In this document: positions 25,451 through 34,333 of the stretch, one piece after another | Layout of the letters: the number at the start of each line of letters is the position of its first letter | Position numbering within the stretch: the first letter of the stretch is position 1 | NCBI GenBank assembly: GCA_963791885.1 | Contig: CAWBUL010000006.1 | Location: 1,798,001 to 1,862,000, forward strand | Length of the DNA stretch: 64,000 nt | Direction of reading: 5' to 3' | Origin: CAVSUZ01 sp963791885 | Lineage (GTDB): Bacteria > Pseudomonadota > Alphaproteobacteria > Acetobacterales > Acetobacteraceae | Program-made: the position numbers and the translations under genes | The notes under the pieces: generated by a model | What the model was told of the DNA's origin: nothing | Database searches by the model: none | The model's input: the letters and a program-made list of their open reading frames with translations, nothing else

Positions 25451-26307
25451 GGGCGAAGACCCAATTGGGTTATTGCCAAATCAATAGGTTCCCTGTGGTT
25501 GGAGTTTGCATCGATTCGGGGCAGCATGGTCACAGGGTATTTCTGGTTGAGCGACGGGCAGTGGGAGAAGATTGACCCATTGCTGCCCGTCTACATACGC
25601 GGCAAGCGACGGGTGGATGATCGGCGCGTGATCAGCGGCATCATCCAAGTCATCATCTCCGGTTGCCGATGGTCCGACGCACCGTTGGAATATGGGCCAC
25701 GCAAGACACTGTATAATCGGTTCGTGCGCTGGGCAGTGCGCGGGATCTGGGAGCGTGTGTTCATGGAACTTGCGCGCGCCGGCGGCCCGCCGGCCGAAGC
25801 CTTGCTGGACAGCACGCATATCAAAGTCCACCGGTGGGCCAGCGCCGGGCGGCGAAAAAGGGGGGTTCGCGTGGGATCGGGACCAGCCACGGCGGGCGCA
25901 ATACCAAAATCCATCTGATCGTTGACGCTCACGGCCGACCCAAGGTCATCGCGCTGACCGGCGGTGAGCGCCACGATAGCGTGCCGGCGCAGGCAATGTT
26001 GGCTCGACTGCCGCCCGATCTGCGCGTGATCGCCGATGCCGCTTACGACAGTGCCGAATTGCGCCGTTGGCTGGCGGACCGCGGCAGCCGCGTTATCATC
26101 CCCAACCGCAAGAACCGAAAGCAGCCCCATCCGTTCGACGCCATCACCTATAGGCGGCGCAATATCGTCGAACGCACCTTCTGCCGCCTCAAGGACTTTC
26201 GACGCCTGGCAACGCGCTACGATCGGCTCGACGAAACTTTCGTCTCCACCCTCTGCATCGCCGCCGCCCTTGCCTACTTCCTCAAGTAATCAGATGAGTC
26301 TTCGCCC
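25451..26307 (+). mobile_element. Intact-looking IS5-family element, IS427 type
   Basis: An 857-bp element. Its ends are inverted repeats, GGGCGAAGACCCA at the left and the complement of GGGCGAAGACTCA at the right (one mismatch). It is flanked by TA at 25449-25450 and 26308-26309, the dinucleotide target duplication typical of this IS group. It carries two overlapping frames for one transposase. It inserted immediately next to the end of the older IS and two bases beyond the stop codon of the GT4 gene, so that gene is undamaged. Confidence 0.88.
25526..26289 (+). CDS. IS427-type transposase, orfA/orfB joined by -1 frameshifting
   Basis: orfA (25526-25918, 130 codons) has FWLSDGQWEKIDPLLP, DDRRVISGII and the first catalytic Asp in LLDSTHIKVHRW. 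orfB, in the -1 frame and ending at 26289, has HGGRNTKIHLIVD, the second Asp in ADAAYDS and the Glu in RRNIVERTFCRLKDF. The overlap includes A5 at 25855-25859 followed by G6 at 25860-25865, a slippery run where a -1 slip yields a continuous DDE transposase of about 254 residues. This arrangement is normal for the group, so the element may still be mobile. Confidence 0.88.
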
Positions 26308-26310
26308 TAA

Positions 26311-27369
26311 TCAATCCCCGACAGCGCGCAGCAGCGGGCGCCTCTCAGCGCAGAGATCTTCGTAAACGCTGACGTAATCCTCGGCCATCCGCCGGGCCGT
26401 GAAGCGCCGGTCGAACTGAGCGCGCACGGCCCGCCGGTCCAACTTGTCCAGATTGCCGATTGCGGCGACGGCGGCGGCTTCGTCCGGCACGATAAACCCG
26501 GTCAGGCCGTGGTCGATCACTTCGGGGACCGAACCGCGATTGAACGCGATCACCGGGGTGCCGCAGGCCATCGCCTCGATCATGACCAGGCCGAATGGCT
26601 CCGGCCAGTCGATCGGGAACATCAGGGCGTGGGCACCAGAAAGAAAGTCAGGCTTCTGCTCGTCATTGATCTCGCCGATATATTCGACATGCGGGCTGCG
26701 CGCGACGAGGGGGCCGATCTCGTCGTCCCAATACGCCTGGTCGGCGACGTCGATCTTCGCGGCGATCTTCAGCTTGACGCCTGCTTCGGCCGTTATCCGG
26801 ATGGCCTTGTCCACGCCCTTTTCCGGAGAGATGCGGCCGAGAAATGCAAAATAACTCTGCGGCGCCGGTTGCGGCGTGAGCAGCCGATCCGGCATGCCAT
26901 GCAGCACAGTACGCACCCAGTTCAGCCCGGGAATAGGACGACGCTGGTGGTCCGAGATGGAGACGAATGGCGCATCGGGAAACGTCTCGTAGATCGTCTT
27001 GAACTCAGGAAGGTCCAGCCGGCCGTGCAGCGTGGTGACAAACGGCGTTGCCTGACGGCCGAACAGCGAGAGCGGGAAGTAGTCGGTGTGGAAGTGCAGC
27101 ACATCGAATTCGGATGCGCGCCGGCGAACCAATTCCATCATCCGCATATAATAGGCGATCCAGTCCTTCACGGTGGGATCGAGGCGTAGCGCCCGATCGC
27201 GCATCGGGGCCAGCTTGGCTGAAGTAATAAAATCGCCACTAGCGAACAAAGTCACATCATGCCCCATGGCGACCAGCGCCTCGGTGAGGGAATAGACCAC
27301 GCGCTCAGTGCCACCGTACAGCTTAGGCGGCACCGCCTCGAACAGCGGCGCGATCTGAGCAATGCGCAT
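26311..27369 (-). CDS. Glycosyltransferase family 4
   Basis: A 352-residue GT-B glycosyltransferase. N-terminal IAPLFEAVPPKLYGGTERVVY is the acceptor-domain loop of GT4 enzymes; FLGRISPEKGVDKAI starts the donor domain and PEPFGLVMIEAMACGTPVIAF is the E-x7-E nucleotide-sugar site. It should act at the cytosolic side of the membrane on a glycan or compatible solute. It is divergent from the ABC exporter gene across 170 bp. Its stop codon lies just two bases from the TA duplication of the IS. Confidence 0.92.
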   Translation of the reverse strand: MRIAQIAPLFEAVPPKLYGGTERVVYSLTEALVAMGHDVTLFASGDFITSAKLAPMRDRALRLDPTVKDWIAYYMRMMELVRRRASEFDVLHFHTDYFPLSLFGRQATPFVTTLHGRLDLPEFKTIYETFPDAPFVSISDHQRRPIPGLNWVRTVLHGMPDRLLTPQPAPQSYFAFLGRISPEKGVDKAIRITAEAGVKLKIAAKIDVADQAYWDDEIGPLVARSPHVEYIGEINDEQKPDFLSGAHALMFPIDWPEPFGLVMIEAMACGTPVIAFNRGSVPEVIDHGLTGFIVPDEAAAVAAIGNLDKLDRRAVRAQFDRRFTARRMAEDYVSVYEDLCAERRPLLRAVGD

Positions 27370-27427
27370 AGTAATAGACCCCCTTGTTCTTACGCTTTAG
27401 TCGGCAAGATTATTCAACGACTAGCGC

Positions 27428-27457
27428 TTGACTTTGCTCCTGCCCGACCTCTATCAA
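27428..27457 (+). promoter_or_regulatory. Possible promoter for the ABC exporter-otsA pair
   Basis: TTGACT at 27428-27433, an 18-base spacer and TATCAA at 27452-27457, in the divergent region between the GT4 gene and the exporter gene. The spacing and hexamers fit a sigma70-type promoter moderately well; no other evidence. Confidence 0.35.
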
Positions 27458-27539
27458 TTGTGAGTTATGGTTACCGAATGTGGCGGAAATCCGGCGCATT
27501 TCTTGGCGGAAATTGGCAATTAAGGAGCCTCGCGGACCC

Positions 27540-29300
27540 ATGGCACGCACCGTCCGACCAAGGCCGCTGCCTTTTTTGCGGACCTATGTCGCGCGCCATC
27601 CCTGGGGACATGCCCTTATCCTCGGCGCCGTCGTCGGGGCCGTGATCTGCAGCGTCTCCACGCAATATGGCTTGAAGCATCTGATCGATTGCGTCGCCGC
27701 CGGCCCGCAAGCACATCCGCCCGTCTGGTCCGCCTTCCTGCTCCTGTGCGGTTTTATCGCTGCCGACAATCTCCTGTGGCGCGTCGGCGGATGGACCGCC
27801 GCACGGACTTTCGTCGCGGTCACCGGCGATATCAGACGTGACCTCTTCGCACATCTGAGCGGCCATTCGCAGAGCTGGTTCGCCGAGCGTCTGCCCGGCG
27901 CGCTGGCCGGCCGGATCTCCGCGACCGCTGAGGCTGCATTCACGGCCGAGAACACTGGCGCCTGGAACGTGCTGCCGCCTTGCATCGCCGTGATCTGCGC
28001 GATCTTGTTCATCGGCTCGGTAAATCCCCCGCTGGCGGCCGCCCTGGTGCTGATCTCCGGTGCGCTGGGGGTGCTGATTTACGTGCTGGCGCGGCGCGGC
28101 ACCGAGCTGCATCGCGCTTACGCCGCAAGCGCCGCGAGCCTGGACGGCGAGCTGGTCGACGTCGTCGCCAATATGGGCGTGGTGCGCGCTTTCGGCGCCG
28201 TAGTGCGGGAGCAGCGCCGTATCGGTTTCCGCATCGCCAGTGAGATGACCGCCCGTCGCTCCAGCCTCTACTACCTGGAAAAGCTGCGGCTGATCCATGC
28301 GTTGCTGACGGCGATCCTGACCGCCAGCGTGGTCGCGGTGGGCATCATCCTTTGGCAGCACGGACGGGCCAGCGTTGGCGACATCGCGCTGCTGACCGCC
28401 TTGGCGATGACCATCCTCAACTCCACACGCGACCTGGCTGTCGCGCTGGTGAACCTGACGCAGCAGATCGCCCGCCTCGAAGAAGCCATCGGCGCCCTGC
28501 TCCTGCCGCACGACATGGCGGATCGGCCAGGTGCGGTGGAACTGCGCGTGGCGGCGGGCCGTGTCTCCTTCCAGGATGTCGGCTTCGCCTATCCGGAACG
28601 CGCGCCGGTGCTGCGCAACTTCACCCTGGATATCCGGCCCGGCGAACGTGTCGGGCTGGTGGGCGTCTCAGGCGCCGGAAAGTCAACGGTTCTCGCTCTG
28701 CTGCAGCGCTTCTACGACGTGTTCTCCGGCCGCATCCGCATCGACGGGCAAGATATCGGAGAGGTGACCCAAGAAAGCCTACGGAACGCCATGGCGATCG
28801 TGCCGCAGGATATAAGCCTGTTCCACCGCTCGGTGCTGGAGAACATCCGCTACGCCCGGCCGAACGCCTCCGCGGCGGAGGTGATGGAGGCCGCGGAGAT
28901 GGCGCACTGCCGCGACTTCATCGAGGCTCTGCCGCAAGGATTCGATACGATCGTCGGCGACCGGGGGATCAAGCTGTCCGGCGGCCAGCGCCAGCGCTTG
29001 GCGATCGCGCGTGCCTTGCTGAAAAACGCGCCGATCCTGCTGCTGGATGAGGCCACCAGCGCACTGGACACCGAAAGCGAGCGCGCAATTCAGTCGGCCC
29101 TGGATCGGCTGATGCAGGGACGCACTGTGATCGCAATTGCCCACCGGCTCTCCACGCTCAGCAATTTCAACCGAATCATCGTTATGGATCAGGGGTGCAT
29201 CGTCGACGACGGACCTCCTGACGTCCTGGCCCTGCGACCTGGCCCGTACCGCAATCTGCTCCGGCAACAGACAATGGAGATCCTGCCGGCAGCCGCATGA
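27540..29300 (+). CDS. ABC exporter, fused permease and ATPase
   Basis: A 586-residue half-transporter of the lipid/drug/glycan exporter type. Six membrane helices occupy about residues 20-310. The ATPase domain has Walker A GVSGAGKST, Q-loop in IVPQDISLFH, signature LSGGQRQRLAIARA, Walker B ILLLDEATSALD and the switch His in IAHRLSTL. ATG 27540 has AAGGAG about 13 bases upstream; a GTG at 27480 would add 20 polar residues. The stop overlaps the otsA start by four bases (ATGA), so export and trehalose synthesis genes are translationally coupled. The exported compound is unknown. Confidence 0.9.
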   Translation: MARTVRPRPLPFLRTYVARHPWGHALILGAVVGAVICSVSTQYGLKHLIDCVAAGPQAHPPVWSAFLLLCGFIAADNLLWRVGGWTAARTFVAVTGDIRRDLFAHLSGHSQSWFAERLPGALAGRISATAEAAFTAENTGAWNVLPPCIAVICAILFIGSVNPPLAAALVLISGALGVLIYVLARRGTELHRAYAASAASLDGELVDVVANMGVVRAFGAVVREQRRIGFRIASEMTARRSSLYYLEKLRLIHALLTAILTASVVAVGIILWQHGRASVGDIALLTALAMTILNSTRDLAVALVNLTQQIARLEEAIGALLLPHDMADRPGAVELRVAAGRVSFQDVGFAYPERAPVLRNFTLDIRPGERVGLVGVSGAGKSTVLALLQRFYDVFSGRIRIDGQDIGEVTQESLRNAMAIVPQDISLFHRSVLENIRYARPNASAAEVMEAAEMAHCRDFIEALPQGFDTIVGDRGIKLSGGQRQRLAIARALLKNAPILLLDEATSALDTESERAIQSALDRLMQGRTVIAIAHRLSTLSNFNRIIVMDQGCIVDDGPPDVLALRPGPYRNLLRQQTMEILPAAA

Positions 29301-30661
29301 CGGACCGGCCGCGCCTCGTTGTCGTTTCCAATCGCGTCGCACCGATCACGGAAGGGGAACCCACGGCTGGAGGCCTGGCCGCGGGCGTGCTGGACGCGCT
29401 GAAGGCCCAAGGAGGCATCTGGTTCGGCTGGAGCGGTGAGGTCTCCTCCGACGCGGAACCGGCTGTTCATGCCGGGCAGACCATCGGCGCCATTACCCGC
29501 ATCACGGTGGACCTGTCGCGCCACGACTACGACGAGTTCTACCGCGGCTTCGCCAACGGCGCGCTGTGGCCGGTGCTGCACTACCAGATCGCGCTGGCCC
29601 GCTTCGACTGGGGGGATTTCGCCGGCTACCGACGCGTCAACGCGCTGTTCGCCCGCAACCTGGCGGCGCTGCTGCGACCGGGGGATTTGATCTGGGCGCA
29701 TGATTATCATCTGCTGTGCTTGGCGGAGGCCCTGCGCGCCCAAGGCGTGCGCAACCGCATCGGCCTGTTCCTGCACACGCCGTTTCCTGACCCGGGCGTG
29801 CTGATGACCCTGCCGGCGCATGCGGAACTGGTCCGCGCCATGGCGGTCTTCGACCTGCTCGGCTTTCAGACCGAGACCGATCGCACTGCCTTCGCGGATT
29901 ATGTACGCCGGCACACCACACTGACCGCGCCGCCACGCACGGGTGTCTACCCCATCGGCGTGCACATCGCCGAAGCGCGCGCCGCGGCCGAGGCGGCAAA
30001 CCAACGCCGCGCCGCCCTGCGCCTGAGGGACAACCTGCGTGGAAGACCGCTGATCATCAGCGTGGACCGCCTGGATTATTCCAAGGGATTGCGCCAGCGA
30101 TTCCTCGCCTTTGAGCGCTTCCTGCAGGACGCCGCCGACGGCCAGGTGGTGTTCCTGCAGATCGCCCCGCCGTCCCGCTCCGATGTGCAGACCTATCGGG
30201 AGATCCGGCGGGAACTCGAAGCAGAAGCCGGCCGCATCAACGGGCGGTTTGCCGATGTCGATTGGATGCCGCTGCGCTACCTGAACCGCGGGTTTGCGCG
30301 GAGCGCGCTGATGCCGCTCTACGCCGAGGCGCGGGTGGGATTGGTGACACCGTTGCGGGACGGCATGAACCTGGTGGCGAAGGAATACGTCGCGGCGCAG
30401 GACCCCGACGATCCAGGGGTGCTGGTGCTGTCACAGTTTGCCGGTGCGGCAGCGGAGCTGACCGCAGCCTTGATCATCAATCCGTATGACGAGGCGGGCA
30501 TGGCGGCGGCGATGGACCGGGCGCTTCGCATGCGGCCGGAGGAGCGCCGGGCAAGACACACGGCCATGCTGGAGGTGATGCGGCGGAACAGTCTGGACGC
30601 CTGGCGGGACCGCTTCCTGGCAGATCTGGCCGGAAATGAGCCGGTCCATCCTGAGCTATGA
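29297..30661 (+). CDS. otsA: Trehalose-6-phosphate synthase OtsA
   Basis: A 454-residue GT20 enzyme that joins UDP-glucose (or another NDP-glucose) and glucose-6-phosphate. Family text includes VVSNRVAP, TAGGLAAGV, WAHDYHLL, IGLFLHTPFP, SVDRLDYSKGL with donor-binding Arg and Lys, and TPLRDGMNLVAKEYVA near the end. No otsB phosphatase is adjacent, so the phosphatase must be elsewhere or absent. Coupled to the ABC exporter upstream by a four-base overlap. A strong terminator lies about 160 bp downstream. Confidence 0.95.
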   Translation: MTDRPRLVVVSNRVAPITEGEPTAGGLAAGVLDALKAQGGIWFGWSGEVSSDAEPAVHAGQTIGAITRITVDLSRHDYDEFYRGFANGALWPVLHYQIALARFDWGDFAGYRRVNALFARNLAALLRPGDLIWAHDYHLLCLAEALRAQGVRNRIGLFLHTPFPDPGVLMTLPAHAELVRAMAVFDLLGFQTETDRTAFADYVRRHTTLTAPPRTGVYPIGVHIAEARAAAEAANQRRAALRLRDNLRGRPLIISVDRLDYSKGLRQRFLAFERFLQDAADGQVVFLQIAPPSRSDVQTYREIRRELEAEAGRINGRFADVDWMPLRYLNRGFARSALMPLYAEARVGLVTPLRDGMNLVAKEYVAAQDPDDPGVLVLSQFAGAAAELTAALIINPYDEAGMAAAMDRALRMRPEERRARHTAMLEVMRRNSLDAWRDRFLADLAGNEPVHPEL

Positions 30662-30818
30662 AGCATTTCAGAGCCAGCCGCGGGGAACCGTAATAATCAT
30701 CCCCTCGACCTCTTCCAGAGCGAGCCCTCCCGGTCTCGCAGCGGGTCCCCAGAGCGCTTGATTGCCCGTGGAGAGGTTCAGCGGTTCAGGTTCCCCGGTT
30801 ACCTGACCCCGCTTTCTC

Positions 30819-30858
30819 GTCGGGCCGGACCGCGCATTGTCCGGCCCGACACTTTTTT
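30819..30858 (+). terminator. Rho-independent terminator
   Basis: Perfect 12-bp stem, GTCGGGCCGGAC at 30819-30830 with its complement at 30839-30850, an eight-base loop, and T6 at 30853-30858 two bases after the stem. It probably ends the exporter-otsA transcript before the manganese catalase gene. I see no gene in the rest of the 30662-30934 interval. Confidence 0.85.
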
Positions 30859-30934
30859 CTGAGCGCACAAACGCAGCCGCAACCCGATCACGCAGATGGG
30901 CGCTTCTCCCCTGGAGCCTGAGGGGAGTCCGGCA

Positions 30935-31684
30935 ATGTATCACCACGTCAAGAAGCTGATGTACACCGTGAGGGTGGATGAACCCGATCCGCGGTTCGGC
31001 AACATGCTCCTGGAGCAATTCGGCGGCGCGAACGGTGAGCTGGCCGCCGCGATGCAATACACCGTTCAGGGCATCAACACCGACGATCCCGGTCTTAAAG
31101 ATCTCCTGATGGACATCGGGACCGAGGAACTGAGCCACTTGGAAGTGATCGGTAATCTCGCACGCATGCACCTCAAGCCGATGAAAGAAGGCAAGGATCT
31201 GCACGCTGATCCGCTGATGGCAATTGCGGGAGGCGGCGGCGTGAACCTGTACAATTCGCAGGGCAGTGCATGGACGGCGGACTACATTAAGGTCTCCGGC
31301 CAGCCGGAGGTCGATCTGCGCAGCAATATCGCCGCCGAAGCGCGGGCCAAGATCGTTTATGAGCGGCTGATCAATGCGTGCGATGACGCCGGCAGCAAGG
31401 ACGCGCTGCAATTCCTGATGACGCGCGAGATCACCCATATGAAGGCGTTCATGCTTGGGCTGGAGAGCCTCGGGAAGGGGCCGCTGGAAATCGGAAAAAT
31501 CGCGCCGACGGCCGGACTGGTCGATCAGTTCTTCAATGACTCGACGGGTGAGGGTGAGTTCGGGGCGAAAGACATGACCGGTTGGTGGAACAACGGCGGC
31601 CAGTTTGAACAGGTAGACAATCCTGCCTTCAATCCCGAACGCATGAAGCTCGGCGGCAAGACAGCCCAAGGCGCGCGCAAATAG
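30935..31684 (+). CDS. Manganese (non-haem) catalase
   Basis: A 249-residue ferritin-like four-helix protein with a dinuclear manganese site that splits hydrogen peroxide. Ligand motifs are present: a Glu in GANGELAAAMQY, EELSHLEV (Glu-x2-His), a Glu in AAEARAKIVYERL and REITHMKAF (Glu-x2-His). The C-terminal tail wraps around subunits in relatives (NPAFNPERMKLGGK). ATG 30935 has AGGGGAGT about seven bases upstream. Following a trehalose synthase gene, this suggests a desiccation or oxidative stress island, which is inference. Confidence 0.92.
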   Translation: MYHHVKKLMYTVRVDEPDPRFGNMLLEQFGGANGELAAAMQYTVQGINTDDPGLKDLLMDIGTEELSHLEVIGNLARMHLKPMKEGKDLHADPLMAIAGGGGVNLYNSQGSAWTADYIKVSGQPEVDLRSNIAAEARAKIVYERLINACDDAGSKDALQFLMTREITHMKAFMLGLESLGKGPLEIGKIAPTAGLVDQFFNDSTGEGEFGAKDMTGWWNNGGQFEQVDNPAFNPERMKLGGKTAQGARK

Positions 31685-31752
31685 CCCTGCCGCACTGTAC
31701 GTTGTCCGTACATCCCGTCCTCCTATGATGCCACGGTGTCAGGGAGGATGGG

Positions 31753-32806
31753 ATGATGGGATCGCCGCGCTGGTCGAAACGGCCCGAGGGATCAACCTGG
31801 GGTGACTTCGGGCCGGAGGATCAACTCGGCCGGCTGAACCTCGTGACCTCGAAGAAGGTTCTGCAAGGCATCGCCGAAGTAAAACACGGAATCACATTCT
31901 GCCTGTCGCTGCCCCTGGATTATCCCGGCGGGGCGGTACTGAATCCGCGGAGAACCCCGCCGGAGCTGCGCCCGACGATGCGCAACGGCAAACCCAACAT
32001 GACGTATCCCTTGCGCTGCGATGATCCAACCGCGACGGATGTTGTGTGCGACGATCAGGTGGTGCTGACCCTGCAGGTACTCCACGCAGTGGGACAGCTT
32101 GGCGCATGTTGGACAGACCTTTGACGCCGACGGGGACGGCACGCCAGAGGACGTCTTCTACAACGGGTTTCGCGCCGGCGAGGATATCATTGGCCCCTTG
32201 CGTTACGACTCGGCTGGAAACGCAACCCCTGTGCATGAGGCACCTGGCGCTCGCCGATTGGGCGTGGAGAACATGGCATGGCATGGCGTGCAGGGCCGAG
32301 GTGTCATGATTGACTTGCAAGCTCATTTCGGCCGGACCGGCAAGATCGTCGGCTACGACGATTTGATGCCCGTGCTGGAGCGCGACCATGTGGAAATCGA
32401 GGAAGGTGATTTTGTCTGCCTGCGCACGGGCTTTGCGCAGACCCTGTTGGAAATGAATAAAAACCCCGATCCCAAAGTGCTGCACGAAACCAGTGCCGCG
32501 CTCGACGGTCGAGATAACCGGCTTCTGCAGTGGATCACCGATAGCGGTCTGGTGGCGCTGCTGGCCGATAATTACGCGGTGGAGGCACATCCGGCGCGGC
32601 CGTGTCCCGAACCGGTCTGCGCGACATTGCCGCTGCACGCGCACTGTCTGTTTAAGCTGGGCGTCTATTTGGGCGAGATGTGGTATCTGACGGAACTCGC
32701 GGATTGGCTCCGCGAGCATGGGCGCAATCGTTTTCTACTGACCGGGCCGCCGCTGCGTCTGCCGGGCGCGGTGGGTTCGCCGGCAACACCGGTCGCGACG
32801 GTTTAG
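31753..32806 (+). pseudogene. Cyclase-family (kynurenine formamidase-like) hydrolase, +1 frameshift
   Basis: Two frames of one metal-dependent hydrolase of the cyclase family. The first (from ATG 31753, behind AGGGAGG) reads WGDFGPEDQLGRLNLVT and LSLPLDYPGG, up to VVLTLQ. The second carries TQWDSLAHVGQTFD, the metal-binding segment, then GVENMAWHGVQGRGVMIDL and CLRTGFAQ. Removing one G of GG at 32076-32077 joins them as LQYSTQWDSLAHV, giving a normal-length 350-residue protein. The shift sits in CAGGTAC. As written the catalytic half has no start signal of its own. Confidence 0.82.
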
Positions 32807-32807
32807 T

Positions 32808-33434
32808 TCACTCCCACTGCCAGGCGCGGCGCCTCAGCACCGGAGTGCGCGGCTCCGCCACACGCTCCTCCGGCGTCATGCGCAACCAGTCCGAAAGTCG
32901 CGTGATGACCAGCCGCGTCGGCAGCGCGAGATCGAGCGCGAGCGCGTCCGGTATGGTGAAGAAGCGCAGATCCTCGAGCTCACCTGATCCCGCGATCGTG
33001 CCCTGTGTGCGCGCGTAATCGATCAGCAAAAAGCGGGCATTGAAGCGGATCGGATTGCCGGGTGGTGTGATGAGCCGGCACAGATATTCCAACTCATCGA
33101 GCGCTGGTGGTTCACCAAGCGTGAGCCCGGTTTCCTCTTGTAATTCGCGTGCGGCAGCAATCGCGAGGCCATGCGCTAGGGCCGGATTCGCTGCCTTCTC
33201 CAGCCCGGCCCGTGTGTGTGACGAAAGCGGCGTCGCACATCGCCCCCGCAGGTCGCCCCGATCGACCGCACCGCCCGGAAACACCAGCCGGTTCGGCATG
33301 AACCGGTGCCGCGCGCCGCGCAGCCCCATCAGCATCTCGGGACCCGCATCGCCCTGACGCAGCACGACCAGACTTGCGGCATGGCGGGCGCGTACGGTCC
33401 GCGGACGCTCCTCGGCGAGTGCGGTGTCAGGCAA
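32808..33434 (-). CDS. NUDIX hydrolase with an insertion in the Nudix box
   Basis: About 208 residues. The Nudix motif is split: GGAVDRGDLRG at the start, roughly 35 inserted residues, then AAARELQEETGLTLG with the metal-binding REL-x-EE. Such an insertion is typical of the NUDT7/NUDT19-like group, which often act on CoA derivatives. The C-terminal part has a helical segment (TIPDALALDLALPTRLV). No ATG is well placed; the TTG at 33434, overlapping the nitroreductase stop, is my best start. Substrate unknown. Confidence 0.75.
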   Translation of the reverse strand: MPDTALAEERPRTVRARHAASLVVLRQGDAGPEMLMGLRGARHRFMPNRLVFPGGAVDRGDLRGRCATPLSSHTRAGLEKAANPALAHGLAIAAARELQEETGLTLGEPPALDELEYLCRLITPPGNPIRFNARFLLIDYARTQGTIAGSGELEDLRFFTIPDALALDLALPTRLVITRLSDWLRMTPEERVAEPRTPVLRRRAWQWE

Positions 33435-34251
33435 GATCGAAGCCCCGCGTGCGAAGGAAAGCGGCAAAGCCGAAACGCTCCGGCACCGACAGCTGGCGGG
33501 CGACATTCTCGCTCCAGCCCACGCCGTCGCGCGGCGGATAGACGTCATTGTTCTTCAAACTACCGGGCGCGATCGGATCCCGCGCGCGCCGTCGTTCGTC
33601 GTAGGCGGTGACATGATCCACCATCGCCGAGTCGTTGTAGCGCTCCTGATGCACGACAACGGCGGGCGGCAATCGCATGGAGACGGGGCGTCGGAACACG
33701 GGCCAACCGACGGTCAGACCCGCGACGGGATAGACGCCCGATGGCAGACCGAGCAGAGGGCAGACCTTCTCGATATGGTTGCGTACATAACTGATCGGGC
33801 AGGTGCCGAGGCCGGCCGCATCGGCAGCGGCAATGAACGCGCCCATGGCGAGCGCGCAATCGACCGCCGTGTTCATGAACGTGTCGAGGTTGTTGTTGGC
33901 ATGCGGCATGCCGTGATGTTCGCACAGGCGTTGACCCCGCCGCATGTCTCCGCACCACACCAGGAACACCGGGGCGGTGGCGATCCAGTCCATGGTGCCG
34001 ATCCAGTCAGCGATGCGTTTGATCTTCGTCGCATCGCGCAGCACCACGACCGAGTATTGCTGGAGGTCTGACTTGCTCGGCGCAGATTGCGCGGCCGCAA
34101 GCAGCGCGCTCAGCAGCGTGTCAGGAACGGGCTCATCGCGATAGCGGCGCGTGACCCGCCGGTCGAGCAAGGAGGCGGCGGCATCGGGAAGGTCGGCGGC
34201 TTCGAGTGTCAGGCCGAAGCGGGCCCGCAGCATCTCCGCGATGTCTGGCAT
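33427..34251 (-). CDS. Nitroreductase-family FMN oxidoreductase
   Basis: A 274-residue nitroreductase. The FMN-binding RRVTRRYRDEPVP near residue 30 and SAPSKSDLQQY near residue 55 are family landmarks; MNTAVDCALAMGAFIAAADAAGLGTCPI is the central helix pair and GLTVGWP closes the fold. ATG 34251 is chosen because GGAGG lies about seven bases upstream. Divergent from the LDH2-type gene and cotranscribed with the NUDIX gene, whose start it overlaps. It may reduce nitro compounds, quinones or flavins. Confidence 0.88.
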   Translation of the reverse strand: MPDIAEMLRARFGLTLEAADLPDAAASLLDRRVTRRYRDEPVPDTLLSALLAAAQSAPSKSDLQQYSVVVLRDATKIKRIADWIGTMDWIATAPVFLVWCGDMRRGQRLCEHHGMPHANNNLDTFMNTAVDCALAMGAFIAAADAAGLGTCPISYVRNHIEKVCPLLGLPSGVYPVAGLTVGWPVFRRPVSMRLPPAVVVHQERYNDSAMVDHVTAYDERRRARDPIAPGSLKNNDVYPPRDGVGWSENVARQLSVPERFGFAAFLRTRGFDLA

Positions 34252-34333
34252 GCGTATCCTCCTGCCATCCAGACTTGCCGGAAGCGGGCAGGCGCGCAAG
34301 GCTGAGTGAAAGACGTTGAGAGGAATGCCGGGA

